A stretch of DNA of 64,000 bases from Staphylococcus nepalensis (GCF_014635045.1 NZ_BMCF01000008.1:1-64000), one strand, 5' to 3'. Counted from the first letter of the stretch, positions 1 through 9,077 are shown. Numbers and translations: made by a program. The notes: a model not told the origin generated them from the letters alone.

Positions 1-11
1 CATAGGCGCAT
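1..11 (-). CDS. 5' end of an unidentified gene leaving the window
   Basis: Read on the minus strand, an AAGGAG Shine-Dalgarno (22..17) sits five bases before ATG (11..9), and the frame runs off the left edge after three codons. A TATAAT-like box lies about 40 bases upstream on the same strand. This looks like a real gene start, but far too little is present to say what it encodes. Confidence 0.35.
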
Positions 12-78
12 AATCTCTCCTTAATTTATTTGGTCAGATATTTAAATTATAGAGATTTTTGCGCTTTTTTTGTACCAA

Positions 79-112
79 AAAACAGGACTGATTTTTATAT
101 CAGTCCTGTTTA
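79..112 (-). terminator. Terminator-like hairpin with no obvious upstream gene
   Basis: AACAGGACTGAT and ATCAGTCCTGTT form a 12-bp perfect stem. The stronger U-run follows the stem on the minus strand (TTTTTT). No minus-strand gene lies to its right before the divergent yebC-like gene, so it may end a short transcript or act in the leader of the gene that starts at position 11. Confidence 0.5.
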
Positions 113-571
113 GTATAGAGCCCATTTTTATCTATGTATGGCCTGACAATTCACTATTTAAAACGATCTGCTTTGTTAAATATAATAAAAATTGAATGCA
201 TACTTATATTGAAACTTTAAAAAATATATTAAATGTCATATGTTTGTATAAACGACAAAAAATTAACTATCTTAATTCTAAAGTTATATATACGATGTTT
301 AGGATTAAAATATTTATAGTAAGGACGAGATAGTAATCCAATTTAAAAATTGAATTTCTATCTTGCTTTTTCTTAACAAACAAGTGTTTTGGCTTTGAAC
401 CAATCATACCGTTATCGAAAGTATAATGATACAAGACTCTATTTTATTAATAAATATAGTCTGTTTAAGTGTTAATTCAAAAAAACATCGCTTAATCTAT
501 GTAATATAATGAAAATATTGTATAATATATCATATTGATAAAGGTATTTATTTAGAAAGTGAGATGAAATC
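113..571. other. AT-rich gap without a recognised gene
   Basis: No credible ORF is visible. At 326-372 an imperfect hairpin (AGATAG ... CTATCT with an inner CAATTT/AAATTG pairing) is followed on the plus strand by a T-rich tail. TATAAT boxes occur at 505-510 and 521-526, just upstream of the yebC-like gene, and one of them probably serves it, although neither has a good -35. The rest shows nothing I can assign. Confidence 0.4.
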
Positions 572-1288
572 ATGGGACGTAAATGGAATAACATTAAAGA
601 GAAAAAAGCCCAGAAAGATAAAAATACTAGTAGAATATATGCTAAATTTGGTAAAGAGATTTACGTAGCAGCTAAATCTGGGGAACCAGATCCTACATCT
701 AATCAAGCATTACGCTTAACATTGGAAAGAGCAAAAACGTACTCCGTGCCAAATCATATTATCGATAGAGCAATCGAAAAGGCCAAAGGTGGCGGGGAAG
801 AAAATTACGATGAACTGAGATATGAAGGTTTTGGTCCTAATGGTTCAATGTTAATCGTTGACGCACTTACAGAAAATGTTAATAGAACAGCTTCAGATGT
901 CCGCGCTGCGTTTGGTAAGAATGGCGGTAACATGGGTGTTTCTGGCTCTGTTGCTTATATGTTTGAACATACTGCGGTATTTGGCATTGAGGGTAAACCA
1001 GCTGACGATATTTTAGAAGGTTTGATGGAACAAGATATCGATGTTAAAGATGTTTTTGATGAAGACGGTCTAACCATTGTATACGCTGAACCAGATCAAT
1101 TTGCTCAAGTACAAGACGCTTTACGTGAAACAGGTGTTGAAACATTTAAAGTAGCTGAGTTTGAAATGTTACCACAGACAGATATTGAATTATCACCAGA
1201 AGATCAAGAAACATTTGAACAATTAGTAGATGCGCTAGAAGATCTAGAGGATGTTCAAAACGTATTCCATAACGTGGATTTGAAATAA
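572..1288 (+). CDS. YebC/PmpR-family protein, YebC2 (YeeN) type
   Basis: A 238-aa full-length member of the YebC family. The N-terminus [18 protein letters not shown] is the signature of the shorter-named YeeN/YebC2 subgroup rather than classical YebC (which begins MAGHSKW). The family was long annotated as transcriptional regulators. Recent work on the Bacillus YebC2 protein links it to relief of ribosome stalling at proline-rich stretches, so a cytoplasmic translation role is likely here. The start follows a GAAAGTGAG ribosome site. The next gene begins one base after its stop, so the two are probably co-transcribed and translationally coupled. Family assignment is firm; the exact role is inferred. 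Confidence 0.93.
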   Translation: MGRKWNNIKEKKAQKDKNTSRIYAKFGKEIYVAAKSGEPDPTSNQALRLTLERAKTYSVPNHIIDRAIEKAKGGGEENYDELRYEGFGPNGSMLIVDALTENVNRTASDVRAAFGKNGGNMGVSGSVAYMFEHTAVFGIEGKPADDILEGLMEQDIDVKDVFDEDGLTIVYAEPDQFAQVQDALRETGVETFKVAEFEMLPQTDIELSPEDQETFEQLVDALEDLEDVQNVFHNVDLK

Positions 1289-1289
1289 T

Positions 1290-1793
1290 ATGAACAAAAA
1301 TAACGCTGTAGAACAATGGCTTAATCAATTACAATTACACCCGCACCCAGAAGGTGGATATTATAAAGAAGTGATTAAAGAAGTATGGAATGAGGAAAGT
1401 TTAAGACCAGCTTACTCAAGTATTTACTTTCTTTTAACACATGATAATATTTCACATTTTCATCGTATAGATGCTGATGAAATTTGGTATTATCATGCAG
1501 GCGATTCGCTTACTGTGCATATGATACATCCAGAAGGTAATTATCAACAAGTCACGGTAGGGCCTCATATTGAGAATGGCGATGTTTTACAATTTGTAGT
1601 CCCAAAGGGGACGATTTTTGCTTCGTCTATTGAAGGTGGTTCTGGTTATGCGCTCGTGGGATGTATGTGCCATCCTGCATTTGAATTTAATCATTTTGAA
1701 TTATACAGTAAAGAATGGTTGAATAAAACTTATCCAAATTTAAAAACAATTAACAATCGTTATGCTTTATCACAAAAAGATATAAAACGTTAA
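1290..1793 (+). CDS. Cupin-superfamily protein, DUF985 type
   Basis: A 167-aa protein with the DUF985 (cupin_5) pattern: PHPEGGYYKE near residue 18, SSIYFLL, then SHFHRIDADEIWYYHAGD, which carries the cupin histidines and acidic residue, and later CMCHPAFEFNHFEL. It is a single-domain beta-barrel of unknown substrate; yeast YML079w is a structurally known relative. The ATG lies one base past the YebC2 stop with no separate strong ribosome site, suggesting coupled translation. A strong bidirectional terminator follows. The biochemical activity cannot be named from sequence. Confidence 0.85.
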   Translation: MNKNNAVEQWLNQLQLHPHPEGGYYKEVIKEVWNEESLRPAYSSIYFLLTHDNISHFHRIDADEIWYYHAGDSLTVHMIHPEGNYQQVTVGPHIENGDVLQFVVPKGTIFASSIEGGSGYALVGCMCHPAFEFNHFELYSKEWLNKTYPNLKTINNRYALSQKDIKR

Positions 1794-1800
1794 ATACTTG

Positions 1801-1856
1801 AAAGAGCGTATGACTCTCACAATCGTTTTGATGTGAAAAAGTCATACGCTCTTTTA
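1801..1856. terminator. Bidirectional terminator between convergent genes
   Basis: AAAGAGCGTATGACT (1801-1815) pairs perfectly with AGTCATACGCTCTTT (1840-1854), a 15-bp stem flanked by A- and T-rich runs on both sides. It separates the cupin gene from the convergent methyltransferase gene and should serve both. Confidence 0.9.
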
Positions 1857-1863
1857 GTTTAAG

Positions 1864-2976
1864 TTATTTTGAAGTGCCAAAAATTTCATTTGCTATTTCA
1901 ACAATATATGCTAATTTTTTCCATTGGGCGTCTTCAGTTAATTTATTTCCTTCTTCTGTAGAGGCAAAGCCACATTGTGGGCTTAAGCAGATTTGATCTA
2001 AATCTATATAGTTCTGTGCTTCTTTCACCCGTTTTAAAATAGTACTTTTATCTTCTAACTCACCTGTTTTTGAAGTGAATAATCCTAATACTGCATAGGA
2101 ACGCGATTTAGGGAAGAATCTTAAAGGTTCAAAATCACCTGATCGGTTATCATCATATTCCAAGAAAAAACCGTCTAATTGTTCTTTAAATAAATAAGGT
2201 GCAATTGGTTCGTACCCTCCTGAGATTGCCCAAGTAGATTGATAATTACCACGACAAATATGTGTTGTAATTAATAGGTCTTCCGGCAATCCTTCTACTG
2301 CATCATTAACGACTTTATAAGCAAGTTGACGTGCAATTTCTTTTTCTTCTTCACTTCTGTCTCTACCACGTGTATTTTGTGTTCCAGACGTTAGATTTGC
2401 CCAATAGACATCGTCTAGTTGGATATAACGCGCGCCTAATTCATAAAATTTAAGTAAACTATCATGATAAGCTTTTGATACGTCACGTGCAAAGTCATTG
2501 ATGTCTGGATAGATAGCTTCATTTAAAATATTAGGATGGAACAACTGATTTGGGCTTGGAATAGAAACTTTAGCTGTTGCTCGACCATTCACTTTATCGA
2601 ATAAAAATTTAAAGTGCTCAAAATGAGGATGGTTTGGGTTGAATTTCACTTTATCAACTACTTTGACATTGTGATTACGAGTTTCAACACCTTCAAATGA
2701 TAATCCGCGGTCAGATGTATAGCCTTCTACACCGTCTAAATTTTCTAAGAAATCAAAATGCCACCAACTTCTGCGAAATTCGCCATCAGTAATACTATGT
2801 AATCCAATTTCTAGCTGTTTTTCTATGATGCGTTCAATTTCTTCATCTTCAATACTTTTTAATGTCTGTGCGTCAATGGCATTGTTCTGGAAATCTTTAC
2901 GCGCGTCTTTTAAACGTTGGGGGCGCAATAAACTTCCTACATGATCTGCTCTAAATGGTCTTTGAGTCGTTGGCAT
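1864..2976 (-). CDS. Cobalamin-independent methionine synthase-like methyltransferase (YxjG/YxjH type)
   Basis: A 370-aa protein matching the C-terminal catalytic half of MetE (UROD/MetE-like barrel), as in B. subtilis YxjG/YxjH. Visible family features are RADHVGSLLRP at the N-terminus, DGEFRRSWWHFDF, YIQLDDVYW, the metal-ligand motif THICRGNYQS, and LSPQCGFAS near the C-terminus, which provides the zinc cysteine. Its size excludes full-length MetE (about 750 aa). The methyl donor of such stand-alone proteins is uncertain. The start follows an AAGGGAGAT ribosome site. A good promoter lies just upstream, and I see no S-box riboswitch in the short leader. Confidence 0.88.
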   Translation of the reverse strand: MPTTQRPFRADHVGSLLRPQRLKDARKDFQNNAIDAQTLKSIEDEEIERIIEKQLEIGLHSITDGEFRRSWWHFDFLENLDGVEGYTSDRGLSFEGVETRNHNVKVVDKVKFNPNHPHFEHFKFLFDKVNGRATAKVSIPSPNQLFHPNILNEAIYPDINDFARDVSKAYHDSLLKFYELGARYIQLDDVYWANLTSGTQNTRGRDRSEEEKEIARQLAYKVVNDAVEGLPEDLLITTHICRGNYQSTWAISGGYEPIAPYLFKEQLDGFFLEYDDNRSGDFEPLRFFPKSRSYAVLGLFTSKTGELEDKSTILKRVKEAQNYIDLDQICLSPQCGFASTEEGNKLTEDAQWKKLAYIVEIANEIFGTSK

Positions 2977-3020
2977 AATACTATCTCCCTTTTAAAGAAT
3001 TTTCTGAAAAATATGTATAA

Positions 3021-3049
3021 AATTTAACAAAATTATCAATGATTGTCAA
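3021..3049 (-). promoter_or_regulatory. Promoter of the MetE-like gene
   Basis: On the minus strand TTGACA (3049..3044) is followed after exactly 17 bases by TAAATT (3026..3021), a near-consensus sigma-A promoter about 45 bases before the start codon. Confidence 0.7.
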
Positions 3050-3185
3050 TTTCGCTTTTACACTATGAAATATAGTACAATAAAAATAATTATCTTTTCG
3101 ATACCAATTTTAAAACTAAATGCAACAAACATAAGATGACATGTAGGATTCAGTTTTATATAATAATGACAAGGAGATGGTGGCA

Positions 3186-3905
3186 GTGAAAGTAAAATAT
3201 ATTGATAAACGTCACTGGCGTCGCATCGTTGACCGAGAATATACCGAAGTCAAAGTGAATAATAACAAATTCAAAGGTATTATTGGGTTAGTAACTATGA
3301 AAAAAGTACGGGAACCGCTAGAAGTCTCGGTTGTAGGACAAAATATTATTGTCGCTGATGATAATTATCAGTGGTTACAAATATTACCTGAAAAAAAACG
3401 TTATAGTATCACGGTGATGTTAGACGACAAGGGCAATCCATTAGAGTATTACTTCGATATAAATATAAAAAATGTTACACAAAAGGGCAATGCACGGACT
3501 ATTGATTTATGTCTAGATGTATTAGTTTTGCCTAATGGTGAATACGAACTTGTTGATGAAGATGACTTGATACGTGCATTAAATCAAGGGCAAATAACAA
3601 ACAAGCAATACCATGAAGCGTATATTATAGCCCATCAATTGATGATTAAAATTGATACAGACTTTACAACGATGCAAGATAAAATGATGTATTGTTATCA
3701 TAAAATAAAGCAAAAAGCCAAAAACCAAAAGCAATCGTCTGTGCATAAAAATAAAGCTAAAAGCAAAAAACGTAAAGATTTCACACATAAAGATACGCAG
3801 TATAAGAAGTCTGGAAATGATAATAACCATCATTGTGATACTAGCCAAAATAAAAATAAAGCCAATAACAATATAGACTCCAAAAACACTTATACTTCAC
3901 GATGA
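3186..3905 (+). CDS. DUF402 domain protein with lysine/asparagine-rich C-terminal tail
   Basis: About 239 aa. The first 175 residues form a DUF402 domain (YYFDINIKNVTQKG, DLCLDVLVLPNGEYELVDEDDL), the fold of staphylococcal nucleoside di/triphosphatase NtdP and related RNA-associated proteins. The last 60 or so residues are low-complexity and rich in Lys, Asn, Gln and His, which most DUF402 proteins of about 170-180 aa lack. An ATG at 3177 directly abuts the AAGGAG ribosome site (3171-3176), so the GTG at 3186, nine bases downstream of it, is the better start. A nucleotide hydrolase role is plausible but unproven. Confidence 0.75.
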   Translation: MKVKYIDKRHWRRIVDREYTEVKVNNNKFKGIIGLVTMKKVREPLEVSVVGQNIIVADDNYQWLQILPEKKRYSITVMLDDKGNPLEYYFDINIKNVTQKGNARTIDLCLDVLVLPNGEYELVDEDDLIRALNQGQITNKQYHEAYIIAHQLMIKIDTDFTTMQDKMMYCYHKIKQKAKNQKQSSVHKNKAKSKKRKDFTHKDTQYKKSGNDNNHHCDTSQNKNKANNNIDSKNTYTSR

Positions 3906-3920
3906 TTTTTAGGTTATGAG

Positions 3921-3954
3921 ATATAGAAATTAGCTATATGAGTTATGGTATAAC
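3921..3954. promoter_or_regulatory. Two dyads upstream of the LysR-type gene
   Basis: ATATAG-N7-CTATAT (3921-3939) and GTTAT-GGT-ATAAC (3942-3954) are adjacent interrupted palindromes about 130 bases before the regulator gene. LysR-type proteins bind such dyads, often in their own promoter regions, so these are candidate autoregulatory operators. This is inferred from position and symmetry only. Confidence 0.35.
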
Positions 3955-4081
3955 CATGTTATAGTAAACACTGCAAGTTTTGAAAAAATCGCATTTAAAT
4001 AGATTGTTGAAGCGTAACCGGAAAGTCGCCACAAAAGGAAATAAAAATATTGAAGTATTTGCCAAAAATAGGGGGATAATT

Positions 4082-4936
4082 ATGAAGATTGACGATTATC
4101 GCTTGTTAACTACATTAGATGAGACAAAAACGCTTAGAAAAGCAGCGGAAATTTTATATATTTCGCAACCGGCAGTAACACAGCGGTTGAAAGCGATAGA
4201 AAATGCATTTGGTGTAGATGTATTTATACGTACTAAAAAACAGCTGATAACTACAACAGAAGGCATGATGATAATTGAACATGCACGTGATATGTTAAAC
4301 AGAGAACGGTTGTTTTTAGATAAAATGCAAGCACATATCGGTGAAGTAAACGGTACGATTTCGATTGGTTGTTCATCTTTAATTGGCCAAACATTGTTAC
4401 CAGTTGTTTTGAATTTATATACACGACAATTTCCAAATGTAGAAATCCAAGTTCAAGTAGGTTCAAGCGAGCAGATTAAAGCAAACCATAGAGATTACCA
4501 TGTAATGATTATACGTGGTAATAAAATGATGAATTTGAGTAATACACATTTATTTAATGACGAACATTTTTTCATACATCCTAAAAATCGAAACGATGAA
4601 GTTGAGAAAATGCCATTTATCGAGTTTCAAGCTGACCCGATATACATTAATCAAATTAAAGAATGGTACGGTAATCAAATAGGACAAGATTACCATGCGA
4701 TGATTACAGTTGACCAAGTTGCAACATGTAAAGAAATGTTATTAAATGGTGTTGGCGTTACGATTTTACCTGAGATTATGATGAAACACTTAGATCGGGA
4801 ACAGTTCGAATTTCAACGTGTAGACATCGATGATAAACCATTAATTCGTTCGACTTATTTGAGTTATGACCCGAGCATGTTACAGTTGCCCCAAGTAGAT
4901 TCATTTATTAATTTAATGATGGAATATGTAGAGTAA
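4082..4936 (+). CDS. LysR-type transcriptional regulator
   Basis: A 284-aa regulator. The N-terminal winged helix-turn-helix contains KTLRKAAEILYISQPAVTQR, the typical LysR recognition segment, and FIRTKKQLITTTEG closes the domain. A periplasmic-binding-protein-like effector domain follows (VNGTISIGCSSLIGQTLLPVVL). The frame is open back to 3980, but ATG 4082 is preceded by a GGGGG ribosome site, and the LysR domain begins right there (MKIDDYRLLTTLDE), so the upstream extension is rejected. It lies upstream of an MFS exporter gene on the same strand, which makes that gene a possible target. The inducer is unknown. Confidence 0.88.
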   Translation: MKIDDYRLLTTLDETKTLRKAAEILYISQPAVTQRLKAIENAFGVDVFIRTKKQLITTTEGMMIIEHARDMLNRERLFLDKMQAHIGEVNGTISIGCSSLIGQTLLPVVLNLYTRQFPNVEIQVQVGSSEQIKANHRDYHVMIIRGNKMMNLSNTHLFNDEHFFIHPKNRNDEVEKMPFIEFQADPIYINQIKEWYGNQIGQDYHAMITVDQVATCKEMLLNGVGVTILPEIMMKHLDREQFEFQRVDIDDKPLIRSTYLSYDPSMLQLPQVDSFINLMMEYVE

Positions 4937-5024
4937 TCGTACATGGAAAGTGCTTATCATTATTCGATTATAAATTTAACTTAGCCAGAAGCTAATTGAA
5001 ATTAATAGGAATAGAGGCTGCTAA

Positions 5025-6233
5025 ATGTTTAGAGAACTATTACATATAAAAAATTATAAATTATTTGTAGTTAATATGATGTTGTTAGGTATGGGGATTG
5101 CTATTACAGTGCCATATCTTGTTTTATTCGCTACAAATGATTTAGGTATGACATCTACTCAGTACGGTTTATTGTTAGCGTTAGCCGCAATTAGTCAATT
5201 TACTATGAATACAATTGTAGCGCGTTTTTCTGATACACATAGTATCAACAGGAAAGTCATTATCATTACTGCACTTTTTATGGGAGCAATCAGTTTTTCA
5301 ATTTATTTTTATATTCATGAGATATGGATATTTATAGCAATGTATGCCATCTTTCAAGGATGTTTTGCTCCGGCTATGCCTCAAATGTATGCATCGGCAA
5401 GAGAATCCATAAATACTTCTACTTCAAAAGATAGAGCTAAATTTGCCAATGCGGTTTTACGTTCGATGTTTTCATTTGGCTTCTTATTTGGTCCACTAAT
5501 TGGGGCATTGTTACTAGAGTTTAAAGGATATGCAGGATTATTTAGCGGAACGATAACAATCATTTTAATTACACTTTTATTACAAGTATTTTTCTTTAAA
5601 GACATTAAAACGAAGCGTCCAGTTGCTGACAGTACGCATGTAGAAGCGGCTGCACCGAATATGTTACGTGATAAAGTACTATTTGTACCGTTTTTAGCTT
5701 TCATTTTATTGCATATTGGTCAATGGATGTATACCTTGAATATGCCATTGTATGTTACCAATTATTTAAAAGAACCAGAGAGCCGCGTGGGCGTTTTAGC
5801 AAGTATTTGTGCAGGTTTAGAAGTACCATTTATGGTCATATTAGGCATTTTATCAGCTAAACTTACTACACGAACTTTACTCCTACTAGGTGGACTATTT
5901 GGAGGGTTGTTCTACTTTAGTATTGGTGTGTTTAACAGTATTGTAATGATGATTGTAGGACAAGTGTTTCTAGCTATTTTCCTAGCTATTTTGTTAGGTT
6001 TAGGTATTAGTTACTTCCAAGATATTTTACCTGATTTCCCAGGTTACGCATCTACGCTGTTTGCGAATGCAATGGTAATAGGACAACTATGTGGTAACCT
6101 TTTAGGGGGAATTATGAGCCATTGGGTAGGTTTAGGCAATGTGTTTTTTGTTTCTGCGTGTTCTATCTTTTTAGGTATGATATTAATATACTTCACAAAA
6201 GAACAAAAATTTACGGAAGAAAGTTTGGAGTAG
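5025..6233 (+). CDS. MFS transporter, sugar-efflux (SET)-like
   Basis: A 402-aa integral membrane protein with about 12 hydrophobic segments. The conserved loop between helices 2 and 3 reads ARFSDTHSINRKVIII, and the long central loop (KDIKTKRPVADSTH) divides two six-helix halves. The overall pattern resembles the SET family of MFS proteins that export sugars and analogues, but the substrate cannot be read from sequence. The start has an AGAGG site. The DUF456 gene starts six bases after its stop, so the two are likely one transcript, and the LysR gene upstream may control them. Confidence 0.8.
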   Translation: MFRELLHIKNYKLFVVNMMLLGMGIAITVPYLVLFATNDLGMTSTQYGLLLALAAISQFTMNTIVARFSDTHSINRKVIIITALFMGAISFSIYFYIHEIWIFIAMYAIFQGCFAPAMPQMYASARESINTSTSKDRAKFANAVLRSMFSFGFLFGPLIGALLLEFKGYAGLFSGTITIILITLLLQVFFFKDIKTKRPVADSTHVEAAAPNMLRDKVLFVPFLAFILLHIGQWMYTLNMPLYVTNYLKEPESRVGVLASICAGLEVPFMVILGILSAKLTTRTLLLLGGLFGGLFYFSIGVFNSIVMMIVGQVFLAIFLAILLGLGISYFQDILPDFPGYASTLFANAMVIGQLCGNLLGGIMSHWVGLGNVFFVSACSIFLGMILIYFTKEQKFTEESLE

Positions 6234-6239
6234 GTTTTG

Positions 6240-6728
6240 ATGACATTTATTTTATGGTTATTCATTATAGCGTCATTTGTTTTGGCGTTCATCGGGCTTA
6301 TTAAACCGATTATTCCTTCAGTACTTATATTATGGATAGGTTTTTTGATTTATCAATTTGGTTTTGATAATCAAAACTTATTTTGGGTATTTTATGTATC
6401 GATGATTTTGTTTACAGTATTTATTATTATAGCGGACTTTGTTATGAATAAGTATTTTGTAAACAAATTTGGCGGTTCTAAATTAAGTGAATATGCAGCA
6501 TTAATCGGTGTGGTAATAGGGTGTTTTGTCTTTCCACCTTTTGGAATAATTATTATTCCGTTTGTGGCCGTATTAGCGGTAGAGTTAATACAAGAGCCGA
6601 ATTTGTCGAAAGCGTTAAAAGCAAGTTTTGGTTCAGTTATAGCGTTTTTAGCAAGTTCTATTGCGCAAGCAATCATTATGGTTATTATGGTTATATGGTT
6701 TTTTATCGATGCTTTATTAATCAATTAA
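6240..6728 (+). CDS. DUF456 family membrane protein
   Basis: A small membrane protein of about 162 aa with 4-5 hydrophobic helices separated by short loops. IGLIKPIIPSVLILWIGFLIY at the N-terminus and the glycine-rich stretch FPPFGIIIIPFVAVLAVEL are typical of DUF456. A TTG at 6237 is also in frame, but the ATG at 6240 is spaced properly from GGAG (6227-6230), which lies inside the end of the preceding MFS gene. That overlap suggests translational coupling. Function of the family is unknown. Confidence 0.75.
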   Translation: MTFILWLFIIASFVLAFIGLIKPIIPSVLILWIGFLIYQFGFDNQNLFWVFYVSMILFTVFIIIADFVMNKYFVNKFGGSKLSEYAALIGVVIGCFVFPPFGIIIIPFVAVLAVELIQEPNLSKALKASFGSVIAFLASSIAQAIIMVIMVIWFFIDALLIN

Positions 6729-6874
6729 ACCCAAAAGCTAGTAGTTATATTCAATCATAAACATGTATAAAGTTTATGGTTTGATTTTTAAATAATTACT
6801 AGTTTTTTTATTTTGTATTGCTTTTTTGAAGCTTCAGAGGTGGCTATATAGCAATAAATAAAAAAGGTAATTTA

Positions 6875-6951
6875 TGTAAGCGCATTAATATAATGTATTG
6901 GAAAAATTTTAAGCAATACGCTTGTTTTCGCTGTGGTTACTTTAGTATAAT
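6875..6951 (+). promoter_or_regulatory. Promoter region with cre-like site before an MFS gene
   Basis: TTGTTT (6922-6927) and TATAAT (6946-6951), 18 bases apart, make a reasonable promoter for the following MFS gene. Upstream, TGTAAGCGCATTAA (6875-6888) matches the CcpA cre consensus at 13 of 14 positions. GTATTG/CAATAC arms lie between them. Catabolite control is a hypothesis. Confidence 0.4.
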
Positions 6952-6993
6952 CACAAACATGTGTAAAAAACGGAAATAGGAAGGGTGTCTTAA

Positions 6994-8157
6994 ATGAAAT
7001 ATCCAATTGCCATATGGATGCTTGCAATCGGTGCTTTTGCAATCGGTATGACAGAGTTTGTAATAATGGGGTTGTTGCCTAATATCGCTCGAGACTTTGA
7101 CGTTAGTGTTAGCCAAGCAGGACAGCTGATCACTGGTTATGCTTTAGGCGTTGCAATTGGTGGTCCTATCATTGTGATGTTAACCATTAAATGGAACAGA
7201 AAGTACTTATTATTAGCGTTAATGACCATATTTATTATCGGTAATTTTGCAGCGTCATTCAGTCCAAGTTATGGTTTTATGATGACAAGTAGAATTATCA
7301 CTTCATTAGCTCATGGTTCATTCTTTGGTATAGGCTCAATATTAGCCGCAAGCATGGTTAAGCCTGAAAAACGCGCTAGTGCGATGGCATTAATGTTTAT
7401 GGGGTTAAGTATGAGTAACATATTAGGTGTGCCATTTGGAACATTAATAGGGCAAAACTTCGGTTGGCCAATGACATTTATTATTATTTCTATCATAGGT
7501 GCATTAGCATTAATTGGTATTATTATATTTGTGCCAATGCAAAAAGAAACTGTGAAATCCTCTGTTTTAAATGAATTGAAAATATTAAAAGAAAAACGTT
7601 TGTGGCTCACTTTAGCAGTTACACTTTTTGGATTTAGTAGTGTATTTGCATACTTTACTTATATATCAACTGTATTAATTGATGTTTCACATGTACAAGA
7701 AAACTTAATTTCTTATCTATTGATTATATTCGGTGTGGGCGTCACATTAGGTAATATTGTAGGTGGGAAACTTGCGGATTGGAATTTGAATAAAGCACTA
7801 AAAATTATATTTAGTGTGTTTATCTTATATTTCATCTTACTATACTTTGTCCAAATGAATGGATTGTTGATGGTAGCAGGTATTTTCTTCTTTGGCCTCA
7901 TAGGTTTCAGTATGAGTCCTTCACTTCAATATAAGAGTACATTAATTTCTCAAGACGCGCCGACACTTGCCAGCACACTCAATCAATCAGCATTTAATTT
8001 AGGTAACGCATTAGGTGCATTTATTGGAGGCGTCGTAGTAACGAATTTACCAGTCGCATCACTAAGCTTAGTTGCGCCAATTTTAACGGCTATAGGCCTT
8101 ATATTCTTATTTATAAATGTTGCAGTAGAAAAGAAAGAAAGCATGAAAATGTCTTAA
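6994..8157 (+). CDS. MFS efflux transporter (AraJ/DHA1-like)
   Basis: A 387-aa transporter with 12 predicted transmembrane segments. AIGAFAIGMTEFVIMGLLPNIA at the N-terminus and GYALGVAIGGPIIV in helix 2 are characteristic of the AraJ/NepI/PbuE group of drug:H+ antiporter-1 proteins, and LGNALGAFIGG near the C-terminus supports this. Members export nucleosides, sugars or drugs, so the substrate is open. It has its own promoter and an AGGAAGGGTG ribosome site, and a strong terminator follows, so it is probably monocistronic. Confidence 0.82.
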   Translation: MKYPIAIWMLAIGAFAIGMTEFVIMGLLPNIARDFDVSVSQAGQLITGYALGVAIGGPIIVMLTIKWNRKYLLLALMTIFIIGNFAASFSPSYGFMMTSRIITSLAHGSFFGIGSILAASMVKPEKRASAMALMFMGLSMSNILGVPFGTLIGQNFGWPMTFIIISIIGALALIGIIIFVPMQKETVKSSVLNELKILKEKRLWLTLAVTLFGFSSVFAYFTYISTVLIDVSHVQENLISYLLIIFGVGVTLGNIVGGKLADWNLNKALKIIFSVFILYFILLYFVQMNGLLMVAGIFFFGLIGFSMSPSLQYKSTLISQDAPTLASTLNQSAFNLGNALGAFIGGVVVTNLPVASLSLVAPILTAIGLIFLFINVAVEKKESMKMS

Positions 8158-8198
8158 TTAAAACATTTATAAAAATTGTGCATGCATTATTTAATTTT

Positions 8199-8256
8199 AA
8201 ACACTCCCTTCAATGTAGACACTTAAAAAGTGAGAACTTTGAAGGGGGTGTTTTTG
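8199..8256 (+). terminator. Terminator of the MFS gene
   Basis: AACACTCCCTTCAA (from about 8200) pairs with TTGAAGGGGGTGTT, followed by a T-run at 8250-8255. It stands between two convergent genes. Confidence 0.85.
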
Positions 8257-8296
8257 TTATATGGTAATTTATGATAGCTTGTTTATAATATTTAGA

Positions 8297-8986
8297 TTAT
8301 AAAGAAGCATTCGTATCTTTATTAGTGAAGTGATGATCGATATAAAGTGAAGTTGGAATGAAAATGAACGAAATAATGATAAATGTCCAATTATTAATGA
8401 GTATATAAGGACCTATGGCCAAAAAAGTTTGGGGTATGAAAAATACGTAAAATATCCCGCATACAGATAGCAAAAGAACTAGATAAGTTAAAAACCATGC
8501 CCAATGTGAAGTGCTAAAACAACGTATTTGAACGGTTTTGAACAACATCCAAATAAAGAAAAAGATAATCGCAATACCGACAAATAATGTGATTGGAAAG
8601 GTATATAGATATAACCGTTTAGCACCAATAAAAAAACCTGCAAAACCTTTAAGGAAACAAAAGATACCAACAAAAAGCATAATATGTCTTATAATATATT
8701 TGAAAATATTTCTTATTGTTTCATTAGGTAAACGTCTAAGTTCTTTCTTAGCATGGGTTTTAGGGTCATGATCAAAAAATTCCATTGCTAGCGCACCATC
8801 TTTTTCAGCTTCTAGCAATTGGTTTAATACACGATTTAACATTTTTTCAGAGTCATGTGGATTTACACTTAAATCGGCTCTTACGTATGTCATATAATTT
8901 TCAAATGTATCACGATCAGTATTATTTAAACGTAATGCTTTCACATTATTTTCACGCATTAATTTATCAGTAGATTTCATTGTCAC
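8297..8986 (-). CDS. DUF1129 family membrane protein
   Basis: About 229 aa. A soluble helical N-terminal part of roughly 90 residues (TDKLMRENNVKALRLNNTDR ... FDHDPKTHAKKELRRLP) is followed by four or five transmembrane segments, the DUF1129 layout. The frame extends to 9076, but that start would overlap the ribosome site of the divergent acetyltransferase gene. The GTG at 8986, seven bases from AAGGA, or the ATG at 8980, fits better. Function unknown; proteins of this type are membrane proteins of Firmicutes with no settled role. Confidence 0.7.
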   Translation of the reverse strand: MTMKSTDKLMRENNVKALRLNNTDRDTFENYMTYVRADLSVNPHDSEKMLNRVLNQLLEAEKDGALAMEFFDHDPKTHAKKELRRLPNETIRNIFKYIIRHIMLFVGIFCFLKGFAGFFIGAKRLYLYTFPITLFVGIAIIFFFIWMLFKTVQIRCFSTSHWAWFLTYLVLLLSVCGIFYVFFIPQTFLAIGPYILINNWTFIIISFIFIPTSLYIDHHFTNKDTNASL

Positions 8987-9077
8987 ATCACATTCCTTCT
9001 TAATATGAAATAGATTGATAAAGCTAATTATGACTAATATAGTAATATAAATCAATAACACATTTAAAGGAGGCATT

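Noticed and set aside
240..254. GTTTGTATAAACGA shared with the region near 26349
   Set aside because: A 14-base match between two AT-rich gaps is expected by chance in 64 kb, and the flanks do not match.
2977..3176. S-box (SAM) riboswitch before the MetE-like gene
   Set aside because: Bacillus relatives have one, but the leader here is only about 45 bases from the promoter and shows no S-box motifs.
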